A program made the position numbers and the translations under genes. A stretch of 11,239 bases of DNA, taken from contig NZ_CAJJWO010000110.1 of the NCBI RefSeq assembly GCF_905196875.1, forward strand, positions 1 through 11,239, written 5' to 3'. The notes beneath the pieces were generated by a model. That model saw nothing but the letters and a program-made list of their open reading frames with translations. It made no database searches and had not been told where the DNA came from. The DNA is from an uncultured Parabacteroides sp. Lineage in GTDB: Bacteria > Bacteroidota > Bacteroidia > Bacteroidales > Tannerellaceae. This document shows positions 1 through 7,300 of the stretch, piece after piece; within the stretch, counting starts at the first letter, position 1, and every line of letters begins with the position of its first letter.

Positions 1-1886
1 ATTACGTCGAGTACACGTTCGAAAGAAAGTTCGTCGAAGTACAGACGGTCGCACATATCGTAGTCGGTAGAAACCGTTTCCGGGTTGTAGTTGATCATGA
101 TCGACTTGTAACCCAGCTTACGTGCAGTCTGTGCAGCGTTCACCGAACACCAGTCGAACTCTACGGAAGAACCGATGCGGTAAGCACCTGAACCCAGGAT
201 CACCACGCTCTTGTCGTTCTTATAGTAAGGGATATCATGTTCGCTACCGTCGTATGTCATATACAGGTAGTTAGTCAGTTCCGGATGTTCGGAAGCGATC
301 GTGTTGATACGTTTTACGCTCGGTAGGATACCCATTTTCTTACGCATGTTACGTACACGGATATTTTCTTTTTCCATGTTGCCTTCCGGATCTTCTACAT
401 AACGGGCGATCTGGAAGTCGGAGAAACCTAAACGTTTTGCTTCTTTCAGAACATCTTCGGGCAGATCTTCTATCTTATTGTATTGAGACAGTACTTTTGT
501 GTAGTCTACGATATTTTTCAAACCGTTCAGGAACCACGGAGTGATCTTTGACAGTTCGTGGATACGTTCTACCGTATAACCTTCTTCCAATGCTTTTGCT
601 ACGGCGAAGATACGCAGGTCGGTCGGGTTTGCCAGTGCGTCGTCCAGGTTGTCGAATTCCAGGTCGTTGTTTCCAACGAAACCGTGCATGCCCTGTCCGA
701 TCATACGCAGACCTTTCTGCATAATCTCTTCGAAGCTCTTACCGATCGACATGATCTCACCGACAGACTTCATGCTCGAACCGATCAGGCGGCTTACACC
801 AACGAACTTAGTCAAGTCCCAACGCGGGATCTTCACGATCATATAGTCTACTTCCGGAGCTTTATAAGCAGAGTTCGGAGTACCCATTTCGCCGATTTCA
901 TCGAGGCTATAACCTAATGCCAGTTTAGCTGCAACGAATGCCAGGGGATAACCGCTTGCTTTTGAAGCCAGTGCAGAAGAACGGCTCAGGCGAGCGTTTA
1001 CTTCGATCACACGGTAGTCGCAAGTGTCGGAGTTGAATGCGTATTGGATGTTACATTCGCCCACGATACCCAGGTGGCGGATTGTCTTGGTCGACAGTTC
1101 TTTCAGCAGATCCAGTTCCTTATCTGTCAGAGAACAGGTAGGAGCTACAACGATACTTTCACCGGTATGTACGCCCAGCGGGTCTACATTTTCCATGCTT
1201 ACTACTGTGAAGCAATGGTCGTTCTTATCGCGGATTACTTCGAATTCAATTTCTTTCCAGCCTTTCAGCGATTCTTCCACCAGGATCTGTGTAGAATAAG
1301 CGAAAGCGCTTTCTGCCAGTGTACGCAGTTCTTCTTCGTCTTTGCAGATACCGCTACCCATACCTCCCAGGGCATAAGCGGAACGGATCATTACCGGGAA
1401 ACCGATCTTGTAGGCAGCTTTCACTGCATCTTCCATCGTTTCAACAGCCTGGCTTACCGGAGTTTTTACGTCGATTTCATTCAGTTTCTTTACAAACAGG
1501 TCGCGGTCTTCTGTATACATGATCGCTTCAACAGAAGTACCCAGTACCTTTACACCATATTTGGCGAGTGTGCCGCTGGTGTATAACTGAGTTCCGCAGT
1601 TCAGGGCAGTCTGGCCACCAAAAGCCAGCAGGATTCCGTCCGGTTGTTCTTTTTTGATTACTTCTTCAACAAAATACGGAGTGATAGGCAGGAAGTATAC
1701 CTTGTCTGCTACCCCTTCGGATGTTTGAATAGTTGCAATGTTCGGATTCAGCAATACGGTACTGATACCTTCTTCTTTCAGTGCCTTCAATGCTTGTGAA
1801 CCAGAGTAGTCAAACTCTCCGGCCTGTCCGATCTTCAGGGCACCCGAGCCCAGAACAATCACCTTTTTGATTCCAATTTTCGACAT
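1..1886 (-). CDS. carB: Carbamoyl-phosphate synthase large subunit, C-terminus cut by window edge
   Basis: Makes carbamoyl phosphate from bicarbonate, ATP and ammonia supplied by the CarA glutaminase, feeding pyrimidine and arginine synthesis in the cytoplasm. The ATG is at 1886 and 628 codons are visible, against about 1,070 in the family. Visible parts in order: an N-terminal preATP-grasp fold (GSGALKIGQAGEFDYSGSQ, residues 13-31); the first ATP-grasp domain (about 125-400) with IRSAYALGGMGSG (167-179), SLKGWKEIEFEV (206-217) and EVNARLSRSSALASKASGYP (295-314); the oligomerisation region (about 400-555); and the start of the second synthetase half (GSGAYRIGSSVEFDW, 565-579; NPETVSTDYD, 601-610). 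The carbamate-phosphorylating half and allosteric domain lie outside the window. The sequence resembles eukaryotic CPS1/CAD more than E. coli CarB. carA is not adjacent upstream, so carB appears to start its own transcript behind a predicted attenuator. Identification is secure; paralogue status is unknown. Confidence 0.97.
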   Translation of the reverse strand, partial: MSKIGIKKVIVLGSGALKIGQAGEFDYSGSQALKALKEEGISTVLLNPNIATIQTSEGVADKVYFLPITPYFVEEVIKKEQPDGILLAFGGQTALNCGTQLYTSGTLAKYGVKVLGTSVEAIMYTEDRDLFVKKLNEIDVKTPVSQAVETMEDAVKAAYKIGFPVMIRSAYALGGMGSGICKDEEELRTLAESAFAYSTQILVEESLKGWKEIEFEVIRDKNDHCFTVVSMENVDPLGVHTGESIVVAPTCSLTDKELDLLKELSTKTIRHLGIVGECNIQYAFNSDTCDYRVIEVNARLSRSSALASKASGYPLAFVAAKLALGYSLDEIGEMGTPNSAYKAPEVDYMIVKIPRWDLTKFVGVSRLIGSSMKSVGEIMSIGKSFEEIMQKGLRMIGQGMHGFVGNNDLEFDNLDDALANPTDLRIFAVAKALEEGYTVERIHELSKITPWFLNGLKNIVDYTKVLSQYNKIEDLPEDVLKEAKRLGFSDFQIARYVEDPEGNMEKENIRVRNMRKKMGILPSVKRINTIASEHPELTNYLYMTYDGSEHDIPYYKNDKSVVILGSGAYRIGSSVEFDWCSVNAAQTARKLGYKSIMINYNPETVSTDYDMCDRLYFDELSFERVLDV

Positions 1887-1962
1887 AGTAATTGGGTTGT
1901 TTTGTTTATTAATTGATTTTATAGAATGTTATACCTTAATATTATCGCTATCCGCGGGACAC

Positions 1963-1996
1963 AAAAAAAATGCGTTAGTAAAAATAACCAACGCAT
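1963..1996 (-). terminator. Intrinsic terminator in the carB leader (attenuator)
   Basis: On the minus strand, ATGCGTTGGT (1996-1987) pairs with ACTAACGCAT (1979-1970). This gives a 10-bp stem with one G-U pair and a 7-base loop (TATTTTT), followed directly by seven more T residues (1969-1963). On the plus strand no T-tract follows, so it acts only in the carB direction. It lies 77 bases before the carB start and about 270 bases past the end of the preceding gene, downstream of a consensus promoter. It therefore fits an attenuator for carB better than a terminator of the upstream gene, although it could also stop read-through. The structure is clear; its conditional role is inferred. Confidence 0.82.
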
Positions 1997-1997
1997 C

Positions 1998-2102
1998 TTA
2001 TATAACCAAATGATAATCCCGTAAATTAAAGAAATGAGCCTCAATGTCCGGCGTTGAACCGGAGATAAACATCGGATTACACTTATGTATCTTATTCGTC
2101 AT
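1998..2102 (-). CDS. Putative 34-residue leader peptide of the carB attenuator
   Basis: A short reading frame starts with ATG at 2102, about 20 bases after the predicted transcription start. It runs 34 codons to TAA at 2000-1998. A purine-rich stretch (GAAGAAGAG) lies just before the ATG and could help ribosome binding. The peptide begins MTNKIHKCNP and ends FFNLRDYHLVI. It has no run of one amino acid, so it does not look like a classical amino-acid-starvation leader, but its last codons are U-rich. The stop codon is one base before the terminator stem, so a ribosome finishing here would cover the stem's 5' arm. A frame of this length arises by chance fairly often, so the case rests on position. 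It is too short for domain recognition, and homology is unknown. Confidence 0.45.
   Translation of the reverse strand: MTNKIHKCNPMFISGSTPDIEAHFFNLRDYHLVI
2047..2063 (-). promoter_or_regulatory. Leader hairpin with an alternative (antiterminator) pairing
   Basis: On the minus strand, TCCGG (2063-2059) and CCGGA (2051-2047) form a 5-bp stem around the loop TTCAACG. The segment CAACGC (2056-2051), mostly in this loop, is exactly complementary to GCGTTG (1994-1989), the core of the terminator's 5' arm. Pairing between the two would block the terminator, giving the exclusive-structure layout of attenuators. The hairpin is short and lies inside the putative leader reading frame, so translation would also affect it. 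The complementarity is seen directly; the switching function is inferred. Confidence 0.42.
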
Positions 2103-2127
2103 GAAACTCTTCTTCGCAAAATTTCGG

Positions 2128-2159
2128 CAAAGATAGGGGATATAATTTGAATGTGCAAT
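2128..2159 (-). promoter_or_regulatory. Predicted Bacteroidetes-type promoter for carB leader
   Basis: TATCTTTG on the minus strand (2135-2128) matches the -7 consensus TAnnTTTG used by the Bacteroidetes primary sigma factor. A -33-like TTG (2158-2156, within ATTG) lies 20 bases upstream, the usual spacing. Transcription would start near 2121-2124, giving a leader of about 235 bases before the carB ATG. The stretch from 2160 to 2266, between this promoter and the preceding gene's stop codon, is AT-rich, and I see no gene or convincing terminator in it. Confidence 0.65.
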
Positions 2160-2266
2160 AAAATAGGAGGGAATCGTGGTTTAAAAATTGTACTCATAAT
2201 TACATTGTATTAATGGAAACTTGTTTATAAAAAGGAAATGGTGTTGCTTGTCCGATATTCTATTTG

Positions 2267-4096
2267 TTATTTATTCTTGATTATTGCGTATTGAAGAAGC
2301 TTGTTTACGTCTTCCTTCATCAATTTAATCGTTTTCGATTGATCCTTAGGCTGTCTGGTAAGAACAGAGTAGGCCGCTAACCTCAGTTTATCGGGTTGGT
2401 AATAAGAATCGTCCGAGTATAACTTTGTCAGTAGATAATAGGTGTCTATCTCTTCCGGCAGGATGTGCAGGCATTGTAATAAATATTTCTCGGCTTGTTT
2501 ATAAAGACCTAGCTGTTGGTAACTTTCTGCAAGGATGTAATAGAATTCCGGATTGGCACTTAGCCGGATTGCCTGGTGACTCCAGACGATAGCATCCGAA
2601 TATTGTTTACACTGTAACAGGCATCTGGCTCCTTCCTCCAGGAATTCGACCCGGTGGTTGAGACGTGGATATAAACACAGGTATCCTTGTGTGGCCACCT
2701 GTTGTTCATTTTGCTGTTTTAGCAGTCGTAATGTTTTCCATTCTTTATAAGAATCGTAATAACCTCTTTGACCGAAAAATAGCATGCAGGCGGCTAATGC
2801 TGCAAAAGTTCCGATATAAGGAAAGGTCTTCGGGGAAGGTTTTTGCAACTTACCGGGTATTGTCACACAAATAGCCGAGAAGAATAACAGTAATACCCAA
2901 AATGACGGTAATTGTAACGGATAAGAATACATTGAGAAAAAGAGCAAAGCGATAATGCTTCCCGTGGCTCCGATCTGTTTGTTTTTTAGTCCGTAATAAA
3001 GGCTGAACCCGATCCACAAAGAGAAAAGTAACAGTCCGGCGATACCGAACTCGAGTCCCATCTGCAGATACTCGTTGAATGCAAATTTCGGACAACAGGC
3101 AGCCTGCCGTTCCATGTCGGAAGCTTTTCCGGATGAAAAGTAGTCGGCTTGCGTCTTCGCATAGGATGTGGAAAAACCTCCCAGGCCTGTTCCTGTCACA
3201 GGTTGTTCCAGAATTGCTTTGGTTGTTACGTTCCACATCAGTAGACGACTGGCCGATTGGTCCGGGCGGATAAAACTACCCAGGGTGGGTAATCCTGCAA
3301 TGGCCAGGAATAATAAAGCACAAACGATCACCACGGTCTTACTGTGCATTATTACTTTTTGTTTCAGGATTTTCCAACCGGATTTGCGTAAAAAGAATAC
3401 CCAACAGCAGGAGGCTACGGCGGCTAGCCATGCAGGACGACTTGCTCCTCCCGGAAGGGCGATCAGGATGATTAGTATACCGATGACTGACAGGTAAAAT
3501 AACATGGTTCTGGTTTCCCACCATGCTATTTTATCGCAATCACGGAATCGTAGTGCCAGGTTCAGGCATAAAGGGAGTACGATTGCCAGATAACCGGAAA
3601 ACGGGCCTGGATTAAAAACCAGTCCGCTACCATTAAACAGCGGGTGGTTTTCCGCCGGGGTACCGTGTATTTGCCCCATTCCCCACATAGCTTCAAACAC
3701 TCCGGTCGATATAATGATCGAAATGAAAAAGAGCCTGAGTTCGGGATGTGTCTGTATGACAGCTCGTAACATAAACCATAGCATGGTCAGTTGACCTACA
3801 AAGAGCAGTTTTTCCGGTTGTGGGTTCAACTCACGATCGTAGGTGATCAGAATCAGTCCGGTGAAGAGAAGCAGCAGTCCGTCAGGTAGTGTGAATGTGA
3901 AACAACTTTTTTTAATGGTGGCTTCCATGAAAAATACACTGAAGGCAAGTAATAAAACAGAGAAATGGAACCAGAATACTTTGCCGGCGATTGTTCCTTC
4001 TGCAATGTCAGGATTGGCGGCAAATACAATGCATAATAGTAATGCTCCACTCGTAGAGAGGGATAATAGTCGTAGGTACTTGAATAAAATTTTCAT
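2267..4096 (-). CDS. O-antigen ligase/polymerase (Wzy_C) family membrane protein with C-terminal TPR-like tail
   Basis: The 609-residue protein has about ten or more hydrophobic segments between residues 8 and 445, then a soluble tail. Family signs are SRPAWLAAVAS (219-229), RLLMWNVTTKAILEQPVTGTG from R284 (the R..MW....I...P..G.G.G.F pattern) in the large external loop, and FAFNEYLQMGLEFGIAGLLLF (338-358). Proteins of this fold move lipid-linked glycans onto an acceptor (lipid A core or protein) or polymerise repeat units at the periplasmic face. The tail (about 485-600) has helical TPR-like repeats, for example YILAESYQQLGLYKQAEKYLLQCLHILP (520-547). The position usually His in family HN.YL motifs appears to be Phe (F340). 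No glycosyltransferases or flippase are beside it, so the substrate cannot be named; protein O-glycosylation is possible but unproven. The start at MKILFKYLRL is chosen because a membrane segment follows and the upstream DNA is AT-rich and non-coding. Confidence 0.82.
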   Translation of the reverse strand: MKILFKYLRLLSLSTSGALLLCIVFAANPDIAEGTIAGKVFWFHFSVLLLAFSVFFMEATIKKSCFTFTLPDGLLLLFTGLILITYDRELNPQPEKLLFVGQLTMLWFMLRAVIQTHPELRLFFISIIISTGVFEAMWGMGQIHGTPAENHPLFNGSGLVFNPGPFSGYLAIVLPLCLNLALRFRDCDKIAWWETRTMLFYLSVIGILIILIALPGGASRPAWLAAVASCCWVFFLRKSGWKILKQKVIMHSKTVVIVCALLFLAIAGLPTLGSFIRPDQSASRLLMWNVTTKAILEQPVTGTGLGGFSTSYAKTQADYFSSGKASDMERQAACCPKFAFNEYLQMGLEFGIAGLLLFSLWIGFSLYYGLKNKQIGATGSIIALLFFSMYSYPLQLPSFWVLLLFFSAICVTIPGKLQKPSPKTFPYIGTFAALAACMLFFGQRGYYDSYKEWKTLRLLKQQNEQQVATQGYLCLYPRLNHRVEFLEEGARCLLQCKQYSDAIVWSHQAIRLSANPEFYYILAESYQQLGLYKQAEKYLLQCLHILPEEIDTYYLLTKLYSDDSYYQPDKLRLAAYSVLTRQPKDQSKTIKLMKEDVNKLLQYAIIKNK

Positions 4097-4160
4097 CTTT
4101 AATTTATTTTAGAGTGATATCGGACTCTGCTTTTTGTTTATGAAAATCGATAACTACCTT

Positions 4161-4196
4161 TTCCGGTTATTACATGAGTTGATGTAAAGACCGGAA
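4161..4196 (-). promoter_or_regulatory. Strong stem-loop in the 5' untranslated region of the Wzy-family gene
   Basis: A 36-base inverted repeat. On the minus strand, TTCCGGT pairs with ACCGGAA (7 bp), then a 2x2 mismatch, then TTACAT pairs with ATGTAA (6 bp) around a 6-base loop (CAACTC). No T-tract follows on either strand, so it is not an ordinary terminator. It lies about 65 bases upstream of the 4096 start codon and downstream of a predicted -7 element. It could be an RNA regulatory element, an RNase stability structure, or a dimeric protein-binding site on DNA. The structure is seen; the role is unknown. Confidence 0.55.
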
Positions 4197-4314
4197 GAAG
4201 ATCGATGAAAAAACAAGTTGTGACGTTCTCTTTAGTGCTACTTCTCAGCTCCTAGATTAAACACGCAGAGGACAAGAAGGGTTTGAAAAAATAACAATTT
4301 GTCGATTGATATCG

Positions 4315-4322
4315 CAAAATTA
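4315..4322 (-). promoter_or_regulatory. Predicted -7 promoter element for the Wzy-family gene
   Basis: TAATTTTG on the minus strand matches the Bacteroidetes -7 consensus TAnnTTTG. No good -33 TTG is present at 19-21 bases upstream, so the promoter is less convincing than the one before carB. It would start transcription near 4308 and give an untranslated leader of about 210 bases. It lies 43 bases after the stop codon of the RND permease. No clear terminator is seen in this 269-base gap (4097-4365), so read-through from the efflux operon is also possible. Confidence 0.4.
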
Positions 4323-4365
4323 GGAAAGAAAATAGTATCGGATAGCCTAAATTAGTTCAATATGA

Positions 4366-7300
4366 TTATTTTTTTAAGGTAAAAATAGGAAGGTAAATAA
4401 AGATTCCGGCAATCGACATCACTAGCCCTCCGATTGTACCGGCTGCCAGTGGAAACCAGAATGCTTCTTTGTCGGGCCCCAACATAAACGGAATGAATCC
4501 CAGAATAGTGGAAATTACTGTAAGGAATATTGGCGTTATTTTTGCATTCCATGCTTTCAGATAAATGCGCCAGAGCGGCATCAAGGGCTTTGCTTCGCGT
4601 AGCTGATTGAATTCGTTCAATACATAGATACTGGCATTTACCGTAATACCACATAATAAAACGAATGAAGCAAATCCTCCCTGGTCGAAGTTTAACTTGA
4701 ACCAATAAAACGTCAGGAATACGCCGATATAGGAGATCGGGATCACGCAGATGACGGCTAATGGCTGTTTCAAAGAGTTAAACAGGATACTGGTAGTAAA
4801 GAAAATGATTACGATAATAAGCAACAATAACAGATATTGTTTATTATCTTTCGTGTTCCAATCCCAGTAATAGCTTTCCGACTTGGCTGTATAACCCATA
4901 GGGAGCGAAGCATTGAATTCCTTCAATACACGTTCCTGTATCTTGTTCCCCTGGTTGGATGCGCCGATGTACTCGTATTGCAGGCAAAGCCGGTATTGCT
5001 GGTTTACCTTGGCAACCTTCTGCGGCATCTGTCCCTTTTCTACAGTTGCCAGTTCCGCTAATTTATAAGACTTGTCTTTGATAGTCTGAGGTACATATTG
5101 CATACTCCAGATATCATAATCTTTTGCCTGGCGAGAACTTAGTTTCAGCTTTTCCACTTCATTGTCGACAACAATCGTCCCGCTATAAATATCTTTTCCG
5201 AATACCGGATTCAGTGAGGCGAACAAGTCGATCGGCAGAATACTTTCCTGGGCCATCCGCGCTTTGTTCAGGTTGAAGTAGAATTCTTGGTAATCGTCTT
5301 TCCACCACGAAAATTCGGAGTTGATAAGTACTTCCTTGATACGTCGGAAGGTGAGAAGTTTGCCTTTTAATTGTTCGGCCCATTCGTATAGCTCGTCGTA
5401 ATTGTATCCGAACATTTCGATCCTGAATGATCCGGCTCCTTCCCGTACATCATTGCTGAACCCCTGATCCTGAAGACCGTATACTCCCCAGCTACCGCCG
5501 CCCAATTCTAAAGCTTTACTGATGATCTTGCTTTTCAGGGTGTAAGGGAAACCGCTCCGTTCGGCAACTTTGGTGAAGTATATACGTATGCCCGCCTGCC
5601 GGGCACTATATACATTTGTCTGACACTGACTTATATCCTTGAATGTACTCAGGTAAGCCTCCATACGGGTCATCAGTTGGTTCATCTGTTCCAATGTAGT
5701 CCCGTTGGGTAGGGAGGCTGTGACGGATAGAACCGTTTCATCGTTGCGGGTAAAGTAACTGCCTTCATATACTTTCTGCACAAAAAGCCGCAAAGTTCCC
5801 CCCAACGCTTTGTCTATGATCGGTTTCACCTTTTCTTTATAGGTTTCCTCAGATACAATCTTGTTGTATTTTTCGATGAATAGCGAGTCGGTCGCTGTGT
5901 AAACTTTGTCTTTACTATCCATTTCGATCTTTTCAGGTAGCAGGAAGACTGGTAATCCGAATGCCAGGACTAACACCACACAAGCAGTCTTTTTCCATCG
6001 GCAAAGGAAACTGATCTGTGCCCGGTAATAGCGGTTGAAATAGACCGGATACCGCTTAAGTACTCTGTTACCCCATTTTTTGAACCGATTGAACCGGCCA
6101 CTCTTTGGGCTTTCGGATAATGGGGCTTTTTGCTTTATATTTTTCTTTTGTCCCAATCCCAGTTTGTCTATCATGGCAGGAACAAAGAACAAGGCAACAG
6201 CCAGCGATACAGCCAGATTAATGATCACCACAGCTGCGAAATCCTGTAAATTCAATCGTATTTTTTCATCGAGGAAGAAAATAATCACCAACGCTCCGAT
6301 TGTTGTCAGGGTGGCAGTTAGAATAGAAAGGAAAGCTTTCCGGTTATGGCGGTTGCGTATATGATCGGTCATCACGATCGTATTGTCGATCACCAGGCTT
6401 AAGGATATGGTGACACCGGCCAGCGAATAAAGTTGCATCTCCAACTTTGCCAGGTAAAAGAAGATGACAGCAATGCAGAGGTTAACACTCAGGCTGACAA
6501 CGATCAGGAACAAATAACGTACATTCCGCGTGATCAATAGAACGAATAAAAGCAGGATCAGGATAGTCAATCCGGTACGTAAATATATTTTGTTCAACTC
6601 GTTGTGGATGAATTCCGTAGCGTCATAACTCGTGTGTATCTCATAGCCTTGCGGCAGTAACTGACGGATATGCTTCATCTCCTGTTTTACCTGTTCTGCC
6701 AGTTTCAACTGGTTTGCCGTTTCTTCCGCCTGAATGGATAGGTAAATGGAATTCAATCCGTTGATACGATAATAACTTTGTGGGGCCTCTTCCTGGCGGG
6801 TTACTTTCAGTAGTTGGTCCAAACGGATTAGTTTTCCTTCTTTATTAGTGACTGTGATGTAAGATGCGTCAAAACCTTCCCGGCTATCTTCTGGTATCAG
6901 GGCGAGGCGGATCCATTCCTCCTGTCCATTCGTCTCTACATTTCCTGTTCCGAGAAATTCTTTGTTATAGTATTGACTGATGGCAGTTTGTATATCGTTG
7001 ATGGTAATTCCGAGTGAAACCAGCTGGCGGCTGTCGTACTCCAATCGCCATTCCATCGGCGTAGCTCCCCGTACATCGATCCTGTAAATTCCCGGAATGC
7101 TGGCCAGGCGCGGTTTGATCTGATCTTCAGCAAACCGCTGGATAAAGATCGGGGTTGCTGCTGCATTTAAAGTATATGTCATGAAAGGTCCGGATTCCTT
7201 ATCATCCGGGCGGCTCATTTCCAGGATCGGATAACTAAGTCCGTCAGGGAGGCTTGGCCAGGTCTGTCGGACGATAGTGGAGGCTTCAAAGCGGGCGGCA

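Noticed and set aside
1044..1586. A 180-codon open frame on the plus strand opposite carB
   Set aside because: It is antisense to highly conserved carB coding sequence, its translation resembles no family I know, and it has no promoter or start signal. It is best explained as a by-product of codon bias in the real gene.
1931..1969. A second promoter downstream of the carB terminator
   Set aside because: TTTG with TATTAAGG at suitable spacing can be picked out, but the -7 part matches TAnnTTTG poorly. It would bypass the attenuator if real, so start-site mapping should consider it.
2036..2052. A PyrR-binding-like stretch (ACATTGAGGCT) in the carB leader
   Set aside because: It resembles the tail of the PyrR binding-loop consensus from Bacillus, but several conserved positions differ and the expected stem-loop around it is not present. 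The resemblance is probably chance.
2850..3236. A 128-codon minus-strand frame inside the Wzy-family gene
   Set aside because: It is a shifted frame of the 609-codon gene, whose own frame shows coherent membrane segments and family motifs throughout.
4330..4366. A terminator for the efflux operon right after the second permease
   Set aside because: The DNA is AT-rich with a T-run, but I could find no stable stem before it.
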